A stretch of 50,000 nt of DNA from Paenibacillus dokdonensis (GCF_004916975.1 NZ_STGQ01000002.1:708878-758877), one strand, 5' to 3'; shown: positions 26,655 to 36,359, counted from the stretch's first letter. The notes: a model not told the origin generated them from the letters alone. Program-made: numbers and translations.

Positions 26655-27716
26655 TTACTTCAATTTAAATTGAGCTGTAACCGGATTGTGATCACTGTGC
26701 TCATGTTTCAAGTCATGGCCCTCGGCTTTCATAATCTCCACGTTCGTAGAGACGAGAAAGCCGTCAATGACAGCCCGGAAATTCACACCCTCCTGATAAG
26801 CGACATCCACCGTTCGTACAGAGGGTGTATTTTTGTCCACCGCCCACTGGAAGCCTTCCGGCTTGAAGCTTTCAGGAAACGGCTGCAGCCACTCCGGCCA
26901 ATCCTGGGTAGCTTTAAACGCTTTAGGATCGGTTCCGGGCAGCGAGTGATTCCAATCGCCTCCCACAATCAGATAATTACCCTTTTCGGCTTCCTTCTTT
27001 ATATATTCACCTAAAAATTGCAGCTGCTGCTTGCGTATGCTTCCCCCTTTATCGAACGCTGACAGGTGAAGATTGACGAGGACAAGCTCTTTTCCATTCT
27101 CCACAGGAATCCGATTCTCAATAAAGGCACGGTCCAGATCGAACAACTGCTGCGGCCATGCTTCTTTACCGGGAAGAGCATAACGGGTCGCGCTGGTGCT
27201 TTTATAGGAAGAGAGCGTCAGCATCCCGCTGTGAGTAGAGCCCATAGGTTGCATCACCGGCACGGGAACCCAAGGCACCTTGTAATTATCCGCATAGGAG
27301 TAGCTATAGCCCTTAAGGAAATTCTGCAGAGCACCAACCTCATCAATGTTATAGCTGCGCGATGACTTGATATCAACTTCTTGAAGAAAGATCATATCGG
27401 AATGATTGCTCTTTAAAAAGGTTCCAATGCCGTTCAGATTTAGAACCGTTTGTACCTTGCTGCTTGAGCGTGACTGAGTTCCGCCGTCCATAAAGAAGTC
27501 TTCACCCTTATCCAGTCCGGCATAACCGATATTAAACGTCGTGACGGTGAACGCGGTCCCCTTTTTCAGCATATTTTCCTGATTATCCGTGATTGCAACG
27601 GGTTCAGTTGCATCCGGCTTATAGTCTGTCAATGTCACGTACAGTAAAAACCCCCCGACGAACAAAACGGCGGCAAGCACGATACTCCCGAGGATCCACA
27701 TGATTTTTTTGGCCAT
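26655..27716 (-). CDS. endonuclease/exonuclease/phosphatase (EEP) family protein, membrane-anchored
   Basis: 353 aa. An N-terminal TM segment (~5-27) and an external EEP fold. Motifs: TFNIGYAGLDKGEDF, IFLQEVD (metal-binding Glu), NLHLSAFD, GGDWNH (Asp/Asn) and HEHSDHNPV with the terminal SDH. The family includes DNases, sphingomyelinases and sugar phosphatases, so the substrate cannot be told from motifs. RBS AAGGAG lies before the ATG. It heads an operon with the DNA glycosylase, which hints at but does not prove a nucleic-acid role. Confidence 0.85.
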   Translation of the reverse strand: MAKKIMWILGSIVLAAVLFVGGFLLYVTLTDYKPDATEPVAITDNQENMLKKGTAFTVTTFNIGYAGLDKGEDFFMDGGTQSRSSSKVQTVLNLNGIGTFLKSNHSDMIFLQEVDIKSSRSYNIDEVGALQNFLKGYSYSYADNYKVPWVPVPVMQPMGSTHSGMLTLSSYKSTSATRYALPGKEAWPQQLFDLDRAFIENRIPVENGKELVLVNLHLSAFDKGGSIRKQQLQFLGEYIKKEAEKGNYLIVGGDWNHSLPGTDPKAFKATQDWPEWLQPFPESFKPEGFQWAVDKNTPSVRTVDVAYQEGVNFRAVIDGFLVSTNVEIMKAEGHDLKHEHSDHNPVTAQFKLK

Positions 27717-27825
27717 TCAGAGTCTCCTTTATCTACAAAATAACATAGCGAATATCACCCATATTCTGGATGCAATCCTAATGTATCACGCGCGATGAGG
27801 GAGGTCTAGCGTGAGCTGAGATTAT

Positions 27826-27873
27826 AAAAAGGCCAACCCCGTGATCATGTGGATGACCGCGAGGAGGCCTTAT
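27826..27873 (-). terminator. terminator of the pbpG-like gene
   Basis: On the minus strand AAGGCC...GGCCTT encloses further complementary blocks and is followed by TTTTTAT. Confidence 0.8.
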
Positions 27874-27882
27874 TCACTTGTT

Positions 27883-29934
27883 CTATTCTGTCAGCCAACG
27901 TTTGAAGTCGCTCCACCAGGAGCGCTCTTCAGGGCTGCCGCTTTTTGTAGACGGCTGCTGTTTCTCTCCGCCGTGAAGCGAGCAGTATTCGGTCGGTTCT
28001 GTGCCGGCAACGAACACCTCAAGCTTTTTGGCCGGGCAATCGGCGGAGGCCAGCTTGCCCGATGCTTCATCCACATACACGGTTACGACTCCGCTCGGTA
28101 TGGAAAAAATTTTCGGGGGTACATTTTCCAATGCCTTTTCGGTAAACTGTGCGAAGATTGGTGCCGCCCGGTGACCATCCATGGTGGAAATATCGCGGCC
28201 TTTGTCATAGCCGACCCAGACGGCGGTCGCCAGTTCCGGCGTATAGCCGACCATCCAGGCATCAGTATCCGTCGTGCCGGTTTTACCGGCAACAGGTCTT
28301 TTGATAAGGGAGGAGACACGGCTGCCGGTCCCGCCAGACTCAAATACACTTTCCATGAGATGTGTAAGCACGTAGGCTGCCGCAGGATCAACAACTTGCT
28401 CACCGACTGTTTCCGGGGCCCGGTACAGTTCTTCGCCAGCGGCATCGGTGATTTTAAGAACGGCAACAGGAGGCATGCGCTTACCGGCATTACTCATCAC
28501 GGCGAAGGAGGAGGCCATTTCAAATGGACTGATCGGCGAAGTGCCAAGCGCCAAGGATGGAACGGATTGAAGCGGGCTGATAATCCCGAGCTTTTTAGCC
28601 ATGTCAATGACATTGTCAGCGCCTACCTTCAGAAGAGTGTTGACCGCGTAAATGTTGTCTGATGCGGCGATAGCCTCCTGCATATTGATCTCACCCAAAT
28701 ATTTTTCTCCGAAATTGCTGGGCTGGTATGTCTTCCGGTTGTTGTCATAGTGGAATAAAGTCGGCTCACTATTGAACGTACTCAAACCGGTCATTGTTTT
28801 CGAAGACAAGGCTGCCAAATACATGATCGGTTTGAAGGAAGAACCCGGCTGGCGTGTTTTGGCGAGTGCATGATTAAACTGGCTTGTTTTATAATTCTTG
28901 CCGCCAACCATGGCTTTGACATAGCCCGTACGGGGGTCAATGGATACAAGGGCCGTTTCCAGATCGCTTTGCGGGTCCATTCCCTGTGCGACGGCCTCCT
29001 CCGCAGCTATCTGCGCATGGGGATCCAGCGTCGTATAGATATTCAGTCCGCCATGATCCAGCTGCTCCTCGCTGATGCCGAGTTGGGTAGTGACGAGATT
29101 TTTAACATAGTCGCGGAAAAAGGGCGCGGTCACACGGGCCTGCTGCTGCCTCTGCGGTTTGAAGTGGAGTACCTCAGCTGCGGCCTCGTCTGCTTCCTGC
29201 TGCGTAATATCACCAGTGTCCACCATGGTACCGAGCACGATTTTCTGACGCTTCTTGGCACTGTCCATATGATTATATGGGGAATAGTAGGTTGGCCCTT
29301 TGGGAATTCCTGCTAACATGGCGCTTTCCGCTAGATCAAGATCAGCCGCCGGCTTTCCAAAATACATCTGCGATGCGGCTTCTATCCCATTGGCCCCGTG
29401 GCCATAATAGATTTCATTGAGGTACATCTGCAAAATTTCATTTTTACTGTATTTCATCTCCAGCTGTGCGGTATACATAGCTTCTTTTATCTTACGGGTC
29501 CAGGTCTTGGCATGAGACAAATACAGATTACGGGCCAGCTGCTGGGTTAATGTACTGGCTCCCTGCGCCCGCTCCATTTCCTTCAGATTAACGAGAATGG
29601 CCCGGCCCATACCCTTCAGGTCAAACCCGATATGGTCATAGAACTTCCGATCCTCAACAGCGAGTGTCGCTTGAATAAGCATAGGAGATATCTGTTTGAG
29701 TTCGACGGGTTCATAGTTGCGGCCGCTGGCTGAGAAGGTGGCGATAATGCTGCCCTGACTGTCCAGAAGGCGGGAGTTGCGGTCCGTGTCGGCGACGGGG
29801 AGGCTTTTCTGATACAGGTACCCAAGCAAAAGACCTCCAGCTATGAGCATGGCGACGGTCATGGCCAGGATCAGCTTGATGAATGCAGCAAACCGGCTTT
29901 TATGTTTGAGCTTAGAGTGACGTGGCTGCGGCAT
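27883..29934 (-). CDS. pbpG: class A penicillin-binding protein, PbpG-like
   Basis: 683 aa. Bifunctional peptidoglycan synthase. A basic N-terminus and TM (~20-43) are followed by a GT51 glycosyltransferase (EDRKFYDHIGFDLKG, GASTLTQQLARNLYL, LNEIYYGHGANGIEAA). The transpeptidase domain carries SSFK in PGSSFKPIMYL, SDN in AASDNIYAV and KTG in VAGKTGTTDTDAW. A short Ser/Lys-rich tail ends it. The ATG at 29934 follows GGAAGGGA; an in-frame ATG 33 nt upstream has no RBS. The symbol is given by motif pattern and by position next to speE, as in B. subtilis, where PbpG acts in spore wall synthesis; the role here is inferred. Confidence 0.9.
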   Translation of the reverse strand: MPQPRHSKLKHKSRFAAFIKLILAMTVAMLIAGGLLLGYLYQKSLPVADTDRNSRLLDSQGSIIATFSASGRNYEPVELKQISPMLIQATLAVEDRKFYDHIGFDLKGMGRAILVNLKEMERAQGASTLTQQLARNLYLSHAKTWTRKIKEAMYTAQLEMKYSKNEILQMYLNEIYYGHGANGIEAASQMYFGKPAADLDLAESAMLAGIPKGPTYYSPYNHMDSAKKRQKIVLGTMVDTGDITQQEADEAAAEVLHFKPQRQQQARVTAPFFRDYVKNLVTTQLGISEEQLDHGGLNIYTTLDPHAQIAAEEAVAQGMDPQSDLETALVSIDPRTGYVKAMVGGKNYKTSQFNHALAKTRQPGSSFKPIMYLAALSSKTMTGLSTFNSEPTLFHYDNNRKTYQPSNFGEKYLGEINMQEAIAASDNIYAVNTLLKVGADNVIDMAKKLGIISPLQSVPSLALGTSPISPFEMASSFAVMSNAGKRMPPVAVLKITDAAGEELYRAPETVGEQVVDPAAAYVLTHLMESVFESGGTGSRVSSLIKRPVAGKTGTTDTDAWMVGYTPELATAVWVGYDKGRDISTMDGHRAAPIFAQFTEKALENVPPKIFSIPSGVVTVYVDEASGKLASADCPAKKLEVFVAGTEPTEYCSLHGGEKQQPSTKSGSPEERSWWSDFKRWLTE

Positions 29935-30105
29935 GGCGTTTCGTCCCTTCCATTTATATACAACCATTATGGGAAAGGAGGCGACAGGATATTCACTTCA
30001 TAATCATAAACACGCAGGGATCAGGTACAGAATAACCGGAGAATCGGCATTTTTCGGGCGCGGAGCCTGTATATTTTTGTTATAAAAAGAGAGATGAACT
30101 GCATC

Positions 30106-30158
30106 TTTACAGTTATTTCTCACATCACGTATAATTCAAAGGATGTGTTTATACATCC
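30106..30158 (+). promoter_or_regulatory. candidate promoter of speEB with an adjacent inverted repeat
   Basis: TTTACA (30106-30111), an 18-bp spacer and TATAAT (30130-30135). Just downstream, GGATGT (30141-30146) and ACATCC (30153-30158) form an inverted repeat overlapping the predicted start site, a typical repressor-site position or a 5' RNA hairpin. The remaining leader to 30292 is about 130 nt without an ORF. Confidence 0.5.
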
Positions 30159-30292
30159 ATAGTTTGGTACAATAACAAAGCATGGACTAACGTCTATGGA
30201 CAAGGCGGGGATTCAGCCTGACCGGAATCATCCGGGAGTGAGAAAGAACTGAACGAAATCCCCTCTATTCTAGCGGAAAGAAGGTAATAGCG

Positions 30293-31120
30293 ATGGAATT
30301 GTGGTTCACGGAGAAGCAGACCCCCGCTTTCGGGATTACGGCTAAAATCAAACAAACATATGTAAGTGAGAAAACCGATTTTCAGGATCTGGCTATGGTG
30401 GAGACTGAAGAATTTGGAAATATGCTTTTGCTGGACGGCATGGTGATGACCACAGAGAAGGATGAATTCGTTTATCATGAAATGGTAGCGCATCCTGTAC
30501 TGAACACGCATCCGAATCCGAAGCATGTTCTTGTGGTCGGCGGCGGTGACGGCGGTGTAATCCGCGAAATCATCAAGCATCCGGAAGTGGAAAAGGCGGT
30601 ACTGGTCGACATCGACGGTAAAGTCATTGAATATTCGAAAAAATATCTTCCTTCGATTGCTGGCAAGCTTGAGGATCCACGTGTCGAAGTGCATGTGAAT
30701 GATGGTTTTATGCATATTCATCAGCACAAAAACGAGTATGACGTTATCATGGTTGACTCTACCGAGCCTGTAGGTCCGGCAGCGCCTTTGTTTGAACGCG
30801 GCTTCTACCAAGGGATCTACGAAGCGCTGAAAGATGACGGTATTTTCGTGGCACAAACGGATAATCCTTGGTTTAAGGCCGATCTGATTCAACAGGTCAA
30901 CCGCGACGTGAAGGAAATTTTCCCGATTGTTCGTGTGTATGGTGCTAACATTCCGACATACCCAAGTGGTTTGTGGACGTTTACGATGGGCAGCAAGAAA
31001 TATGATCCGCTTGAAGTAAACGAAGCGGACATTCCAGAAATGGATACCAAGTATTACACATCTCGTCTTCATAAAGCAGCGTTCGTCCTGCCTAAATTTG
31101 TGGAAGATTTGATAAAATAG
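30293..31120 (+). CDS. speE: spermidine synthase
   Basis: 275 aa. Transfers aminopropyl from decarboxylated SAM to putrescine. The start MELWFTEKQTP, the catalytic-region Gln/Asp block TEKDEFVYHEM, the dcSAM-binding GGGDGGVIRE and the DSTEPVGPA gate loop are all present. Followed by speB after 14 nt; together they take agmatine to putrescine to spermidine. speD is not in the window. RBS GAAAGAAGG lies upstream. Confidence 0.97.
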   Translation: MELWFTEKQTPAFGITAKIKQTYVSEKTDFQDLAMVETEEFGNMLLLDGMVMTTEKDEFVYHEMVAHPVLNTHPNPKHVLVVGGGDGGVIREIIKHPEVEKAVLVDIDGKVIEYSKKYLPSIAGKLEDPRVEVHVNDGFMHIHQHKNEYDVIMVDSTEPVGPAAPLFERGFYQGIYEALKDDGIFVAQTDNPWFKADLIQQVNRDVKEIFPIVRVYGANIPTYPSGLWTFTMGSKKYDPLEVNEADIPEMDTKYYTSRLHKAAFVLPKFVEDLIK

Positions 31121-31134
31121 GGGGCGCTAATACG

Positions 31135-32004
31135 ATGAAACTTGATCAAGCTTACTCAGGAAACGTATTTATTTGCAGCTCCGAGGATTATGCAGGCTCC
31201 AAAGCCGTCATCTATGGTATGCCGATGGATTATACCGTCAGCTTCCGTCCAGGTTCGCGATTTGGCCCTTCCCATATCCGCCAGGCTTCCGTAGGTCTGG
31301 AAGAGTACAGTCCTTATCTGGACAAAAGCATCGACGATATGACGTATTTCGATGCCGGCGATCTGCTGCTGCCTTTCGGCAACGCAGCGCGCAGCCTGGA
31401 TGTTATCCGTGAGTATGTCGGCAAACTGCTTGACGACGGCAAATTCCCGATTGGCCTTGGCGGCGAGCATCTGGTGACTTGGCCGATCATCGAGCAGGTG
31501 TACGCGAAGTACCCTGACCTCATTCTGATCCACATCGACGCACACGCCGATCTGCGTGAGCAGTATGAGGGCGAGCCATTGTCGCACTCCACGCCGGTCC
31601 GTAAAGCGGCTGCACTGATGGGTGGAAAAAACATCTACCAATTCGGTATCCGTTCCGGTTCGCGTGAGGAGTTTAAATTCGGACACGAAAATATTAACTT
31701 CCACCCGTTTGAAGTAGCTGCCCCGCTTAAGGAAGCACTGCCAAAGATGGGTAACCGTCCGGTTTATGTGACCATTGATATTGACGTGCTTGATCCGTCA
31801 GCTGCGCCTGGCACAGGTACAGCCGAAGCTGGAGGCATTACTTCCAAGGAACTGCTGGAAGCCGTGCACCTGATTGCCGGTTCGGCTGTGAACGTTGTGG
31901 GTTGTGATCTGGTGGAAGTGGCACCGATCTATGATCCAACACAGCAAACACAAATCGTGGCAGCCAAGCTGATCCGCGAAATGCTGCTCGGTTTTGTAAA
32001 ATAA
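31135..32004 (+). CDS. speB: agmatinase
   Basis: 289 aa. Ureohydrolase that splits agmatine to putrescine and urea. The binuclear manganese site is visible: GGEH, HIDAHADLR (the D-x-H-x-D block) and DIDVLDPSAAPGTG. The substrate loop SFRPGSRFGPSHIRQAS is typical. Overlap in role and spacing with speE shows an operon, as in B. subtilis. RBS GGGGGCG is weak but correctly spaced. Confidence 0.97.
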   Translation: MKLDQAYSGNVFICSSEDYAGSKAVIYGMPMDYTVSFRPGSRFGPSHIRQASVGLEEYSPYLDKSIDDMTYFDAGDLLLPFGNAARSLDVIREYVGKLLDDGKFPIGLGGEHLVTWPIIEQVYAKYPDLILIHIDAHADLREQYEGEPLSHSTPVRKAAALMGGKNIYQFGIRSGSREEFKFGHENINFHPFEVAAPLKEALPKMGNRPVYVTIDIDVLDPSAAPGTGTAEAGGITSKELLEAVHLIAGSAVNVVGCDLVEVAPIYDPTQQTQIVAAKLIREMLLGFVK

Positions 32005-32015
32005 ATAAGGTTATA

Positions 32016-32096
32016 GAAGCATCTTTAACGGGATGTCGGGAGCGCAGACGAAAGCCTGCCCCCGGCTGAACGTAGAGATGCTTTTATTTGTATTTT
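32016..32096 (+). terminator. terminator after speEB
   Basis: AGAAGCATCT / AGATGCTTTT closes a long arm with an inner GCC/GGC-rich helix and is followed by TTTTATTTG and a later T run. Confidence 0.7.
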
Positions 32097-32187
32097 TTTC
32101 ATTTTTGAAACGGCATATGACAATATTGAAATATTCGTGTGATACTCTCCCGAAACGGGTAAGTTCATAGTACACGGAGGTGTTGAG

Positions 32188-33384
32188 ATGATATTACACA
32201 AATGGATGAAGCGTTCCTCACTGGCTGCTGCAGCCCTGCTGCTGGCCGTACCGATGAGCTGGGCTGCTCCGGCGCGGGAGGCATCGGCTGCGGCGCAGCA
32301 AACACTGGCTCCTTGCGGCAGCGGCGATCATGGTCTGCTGCAAAGCCTTCAGAAAGAACATTCCGGACCGGATCAGGATCCGCTGCATTTTACAGACATT
32401 CAGTTCCTCAGCGGGAAGACCGGTAGAGCAGCCGGTACAGGCTTTATGATTGGAACTTCGGATGCCGGATGTCACTGGCAGGAAATTTATAAAGGACAAT
32501 GGCAGTTTAAGCAAATGGATTTTGTTGATAATGTCAACGGCTGGGCGCTGGCCACGATGCCTTTGCAGCAGACCTCATATTTGATCAAGACAACAGATGG
32601 CGGCTCACATTGGAAAGGTGTTTACACTGGGAAAATTCATTTCGACCGGATGCAAGTGATCGACAAGAATACGGGATACGGATACACCGGCACGGGGGCT
32701 TATCGCACCGATAATGGCGGCAACAGCTGGGTGAAGGTTCCTACCCCTGCCAATACTCGCTACACTAACTTCAATAATACGAAAACCGGGTATGTCCTGA
32801 CGGTTGTTCCAGGTGGAGGCTATAAAGTTCTGCAAACACGCAATGGTGGGCACAGCTGGACTACGAAGCTGACGGTGAAAACGCCATCGATGGCTGGCGG
32901 TGAAATTTACAGCAAGGATAATCAGGTTTGGACGGTCCTTTACGGGGATGCCGGTATGTCTCAAGTATCGTACTCCCTGTATGGAAGCACGGATCAAGGC
33001 TCGCACTGGAAACGGGTGATTGCACAGGACACAGCAGGAGGAGGCCCCGCTCCCGGGAGCTGGACACCGGTGGTTAAAGAAGGACCTGCACAGCCGGGTG
33101 GACATCCGGGCAATATGCAGCTCTTTGGTCAAGAGACAGCATTCCTGGCTGGCGGCTCTCCTGCAGGTGGTGTCGTTTCTATCGGTGTCACCTATAACGG
33201 AGGGAAATCGTGGAAGAATGTAAAACCAACGGTAAATGGTTATGACGGACGCATTTCCTTCGTAGATGGCAAAACGGGTTGGCTGGTTGTCACCAGCTCT
33301 ACCAAGTCCTCCATTTATGAAACGCTGGACGGGGGTGCTAGCTGGAGCCGGAAATTTGCCTTTAAGGAAGCGCTCCAGCCATAA
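32188..33384 (+). CDS. secreted Asp-box (BNR) repeat beta-propeller protein
   Basis: 398 aa. A signal peptide with a hydrophobic core at ~12-26 and cleavage near ASAAAQQ. About seven Asp-box motifs (pattern S/T-x-D-x-G-x-x-W) recur: TSDAGCHW, TTDGGSHW, RTDNGGNSW, TRNGGHSW, STDQGSHW, TYNGGKSW and TLDGGASW, consistent with a seven-bladed propeller. The fold resembles the Ycf48/YCF48-like or sialidase-type families; catalytic residues of sialidases are not evident, so a binding role is more likely. Two Cys in the mature part (near 41 and 94) may pair. RBS GGAGGTG precedes the ATG. Confidence 0.85.
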   Translation: MILHKWMKRSSLAAAALLLAVPMSWAAPAREASAAAQQTLAPCGSGDHGLLQSLQKEHSGPDQDPLHFTDIQFLSGKTGRAAGTGFMIGTSDAGCHWQEIYKGQWQFKQMDFVDNVNGWALATMPLQQTSYLIKTTDGGSHWKGVYTGKIHFDRMQVIDKNTGYGYTGTGAYRTDNGGNSWVKVPTPANTRYTNFNNTKTGYVLTVVPGGGYKVLQTRNGGHSWTTKLTVKTPSMAGGEIYSKDNQVWTVLYGDAGMSQVSYSLYGSTDQGSHWKRVIAQDTAGGGPAPGSWTPVVKEGPAQPGGHPGNMQLFGQETAFLAGGSPAGGVVSIGVTYNGGKSWKNVKPTVNGYDGRISFVDGKTGWLVVTSSTKSSIYETLDGGASWSRKFAFKEALQP

Positions 33385-33395
33385 TTGAAGCAAGG

Positions 33396-33430
33396 AAAGG
33401 GATAGACCGACAAGGTCTATCCCTTTTTTT
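33396..33430 (+). terminator. terminator after the Asp-box protein
   Basis: AAAGGGATAGACC / GGTCTATCCCTTT with a 5-nt loop ends in seven T; it can partly serve the convergent GNAT gene. Confidence 0.92.
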
Positions 33431-33443
33431 AAAGGCATTTTCT

Positions 33444-33992
33444 TTATTTCCCTTGAAGTGCATTCCATTCTTCACGGAGAATACCCATACGGATGGAATC
33501 ATAATAGACATCGTTATACAGCCGGCATTTTCGGAGCCTGGCTTCCATTGTGAAGCCCAGCTTTTCGCCGACCCGGATCATCCGGTGATTGCCCGACCAT
33601 GTCGTATAACCCACGCGGACCAACGGCAGGGTTGCAAACAGATGGTTAATCCACAGCGTGAGCGCCTGGGTCCCGTAGCCTCCGCTCCAATAGGATGGGT
33701 GGTAAATGACAATGCCCATTTCAAGCCAGTGGGAGGGCTCATGCTCCCAATAGTAGCTGACGGTCCCGATTAGCTCCCCATCCGCTTCTATCGCCCAATA
33801 ATCGTCCTGGGCAAGCCAATTTTGCTTCTTCTCCATATATGTATCAAGAGGGATGGCCTTGTGCTCATAATAAGGGGCGTCCCACTTCTTCCACTCGGGC
33901 GCATCTTCCTTAAGAGACAGCTCCCATAACGTGGGGAGATCTTTCTCCAGTATTGGCCGGATAATGAGGTTGTTGTCTTTATTTGATAGCAA
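33444..33992 (-). CDS. GNAT acetyltransferase, RimJ/RimL-like
   Basis: 182 aa. Pattern of the RimJ/RimL/SpeG group: IIRPILEKDLPTLWEL at the N-terminus, ELIGTVSYYWEH, the acetyl-CoA loop YWSGGYGTQALTLWI and MIRVGEKLGFTMEARLRK. Substrate unknown; protein N-terminal or polyamine acetylation are family options. The TTG at 33992 is chosen because the upstream TTG (34007) overlaps the SD GGGAGGT itself. Confidence 0.88.
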   Translation of the reverse strand: MLSNKDNNLIIRPILEKDLPTLWELSLKEDAPEWKKWDAPYYEHKAIPLDTYMEKKQNWLAQDDYWAIEADGELIGTVSYYWEHEPSHWLEMGIVIYHPSYWSGGYGTQALTLWINHLFATLPLVRVGYTTWSGNHRMIRVGEKLGFTMEARLRKCRLYNDVYYDSIRMGILREEWNALQGK

Positions 33993-34154
33993 TCGAAGAC
34001 CTCCCAATTTTTCTTTGACAGCTTTTGCAGATAGAATGATCTGGTTATTATAGAATCAGGCGATATACCTATATTCGTAGTGAATGTCGTTTTTTCCTGT
34101 ATAATAGCAGAAGGGAAAAGGGACGGAATACTATTTTCGATATGTTTCTTCTTG

Positions 34155-34183
34155 TTGAATTGAACCACTGAACTGGATATAGT
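34155..34183 (+). promoter_or_regulatory. candidate promoter of ywiB-argS
   Basis: TTGAAT (34155-34160), a 17-bp spacer and TATAGT (34178-34183), 38 bp before ywiB. Confidence 0.5.
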
Positions 34184-34220
34184 ATTACAATAGGAAAGAA
34201 CAGATTGGAGCCGAATACTT

Positions 34221-34646
34221 ATGCAAGAAGCCAGAAAAGCCCGCATTCGTCTTCAAAGCCGGCAAGAAGGTGAGAGTGTGGAGCAGGAGATAGAGGCCGA
34301 AGTGTTCGAACGCGGCGGCGCGCTTTATCTCAAATATGAAGAACCGGAAGTGGATCTGCAGGGGCAAAAGACCCGGACTCTGCTTAAGATCACCCCGGAC
34401 ATTCTGAAAATGATCCGGCACGGTGCGGTGGAATCGGAACAAACGTTTCGGGAAGGGCATATGCTGCCCGGCTTTTACCGCTCACCGTATACTACATTTA
34501 ATCTTTCAACACAGACGAGCTCGCTCAAGGTTGACCTTGATGGCGGGTTTTCAGGCACGGTTGCCTGGACATATGATCTGTACGTTTATGAGGAATGCAC
34601 AGGACATTTCGACATCAGTTTGCATATACAGGAGGAAAATCAATGA
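34221..34646 (+). CDS. ywiB: DUF1934 family protein (YwiB-like)
   Basis: 141 aa. A beta-barrel-like (calycin-type) domain of unknown function. Typical segments are ALYLKYEE, TLLKITPDILKMIRHGAVESEQ, GFYRSPYTTFNLSTQT and LDGGFSGTVAWTYDLYV. It overlaps argS by 4 nt (ATGA), as in the B. subtilis ywiB-argS pair, and holds the argS RBS AGGAGG in its last codons. Translational coupling is likely. Confidence 0.9.
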   Translation: MQEARKARIRLQSRQEGESVEQEIEAEVFERGGALYLKYEEPEVDLQGQKTRTLLKITPDILKMIRHGAVESEQTFREGHMLPGFYRSPYTTFNLSTQTSSLKVDLDGGFSGTVAWTYDLYVYEECTGHFDISLHIQEENQ

Positions 34647-36322
34647 CAACCAATCCATTAGAACATATTAATCAGCTGGTGACCGAGGCTCTTGCCGACG
34701 CAGTGGTTGCTGCGGGCATCGTCAGCCGCGAGGAGCTGCCCGTCTTTGCGCTTGAGGTGCCGAAGGACAAGTCCCACGGCGATTTGGCTACGAACGCAGC
34801 CATGCAGCTGACACGAATCGCCAAGAAAAACCCACGCCAGATTGCCGAGGCGATCTTAGAGCATTTCGACATGAAAAGGGCCTCTATTGAAAAGGCGGAT
34901 ATTGCCGGACCTGGCTTTATCAACTTTACTTTAAATAAAAGCTACCTGTACCCCGTTATACAGCAGGTTCTTGAGCAAGGTGACAACTATGGACGCGTAA
35001 ATCTCGGTCAAAGTCAAAAAATTCAGGTGGAGTTTGTCAGTGCCAATCCGACAGGCAGCCTGCATTTGGGTCATGCGCGCGGTGCAGCCGTAGGGGATGC
35101 GCTCTGTAATGTGCTCGATTTTGCCGGATACAAAATGACGCGTGAGTATTACATCAATGATGCCGGCAACCAGGTCGAGAACCTGTGCAAATCCATTGAA
35201 GCCCGTTACCTGCAGGAGCTTGGCCAAAATGCTGAGATGCCTGAGGATGGATATCATGGAGAAGACATCAAGGGCTTTGCCAAAGAGCTTGCCGCCGAGA
35301 AGGGCGACTCGTTATTGTCCATGGATCCGGGAGAGCGGGCGGCTTTCTTCCGTCAGTATGGACTTGAAAAGGAACTGAACAAGATCAAGCGCGACTTGGG
35401 CAAGTTTAGAGTGAATTTTGACGAGTGGTTCAGCGAAACCTCGCTGTATCAAAATGGACTAGTTGAAGAATCCCTGAACGAACTCAAGGCCAAGGGACAG
35501 GTGTATGAGCAGGACGGCGCAACTTGGCTCCGTACCACGGATTATGGTGACGACAAGGACCGTGTACTCGTAAAAAATGACGGTACCTATACGTACCTTA
35601 CGCCGGATATCGCGTATCACCGCAATAAATTTGAGCGTGGCTATGACCAACTGATCAACATTTGGGGTGCCGACCACCACGGATATATTCCGCGGATGAA
35701 GGCAGCTATGGAAGCGATTGGCTATGATCCGGCAAGACTAACGGTACTCATAGCGCAGATGGTAAGTCTGTTCCAGAACGGCGAAAAGGTGAAGATGTCC
35801 AAGCGGACAGGCAAAGCCGTAACTATGGAAGATCTGATGGAAGAAGTCGGCATCGACGCGATTCGCTACTTCTTTACGATGCGCAGTATGGATTCTCATC
35901 TGGATTTTGACATGGATCTGGCCATTTCGACATCCAATGAAAATCCGGTATTCTATGTGCAATATGCTCATGCCCGTATTTGCAGCATCTATCGTCAGGC
36001 AGAGGAACAGGGCGTTGCGCTGCTGCCGCTGGCTGAAGTAGATCTAAGTATGCTGAATACCGAGCATGAATACGATTTGCTCCGCAAAATCGGTGAGCTT
36101 CCTGAAGAAATTGCCACGGCAGCGGCAAACTACGCGCCTCACCGGATGGTGCGCTATGTCTATGACCTGGCATCTCTGTTCCACAGCTATTACAGAGCGC
36201 AGCGTGTGATTTCTGAGGATGCCGCTCAAACACAGGCCCGGTTTGCCTTGCTGGGAGCCGTCCGTACGGTCATTGCCAATGTATTGAGACTGGTTGGCGT
36301 GAGTGCGCCGGAACAAATGTAA
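34643..36322 (+). CDS. argS: arginyl-tRNA synthetase
   Basis: 559 aa. Class I synthetase that charges tRNA-Arg. The N-terminal Add-1 tRNA-binding domain (~1-110) precedes the Rossmann fold with SANPTGSLHLGHARGA (HIGH variant HLGH). The KMSKRTGKAVTMEDL motif, unusual among ArgRS proteins in keeping KMSK, is present. The C-terminal DALR anticodon domain starts near 440 and ends SAPEQM. The ATG at 34643 is set by RBS AGGAGG and by the ATGA overlap; an upstream in-frame extension would lie inside ywiB. Confidence 0.97.
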   Translation: MTTNPLEHINQLVTEALADAVVAAGIVSREELPVFALEVPKDKSHGDLATNAAMQLTRIAKKNPRQIAEAILEHFDMKRASIEKADIAGPGFINFTLNKSYLYPVIQQVLEQGDNYGRVNLGQSQKIQVEFVSANPTGSLHLGHARGAAVGDALCNVLDFAGYKMTREYYINDAGNQVENLCKSIEARYLQELGQNAEMPEDGYHGEDIKGFAKELAAEKGDSLLSMDPGERAAFFRQYGLEKELNKIKRDLGKFRVNFDEWFSETSLYQNGLVEESLNELKAKGQVYEQDGATWLRTTDYGDDKDRVLVKNDGTYTYLTPDIAYHRNKFERGYDQLINIWGADHHGYIPRMKAAMEAIGYDPARLTVLIAQMVSLFQNGEKVKMSKRTGKAVTMEDLMEEVGIDAIRYFFTMRSMDSHLDFDMDLAISTSNENPVFYVQYAHARICSIYRQAEEQGVALLPLAEVDLSMLNTEHEYDLLRKIGELPEEIATAAANYAPHRMVRYVYDLASLFHSYYRAQRVISEDAAQTQARFALLGAVRTVIANVLRLVGVSAPEQM

Positions 36323-36359
36323 TTTCTGGAATTGACCTTGTTCACATAGCGAAAAAGAA

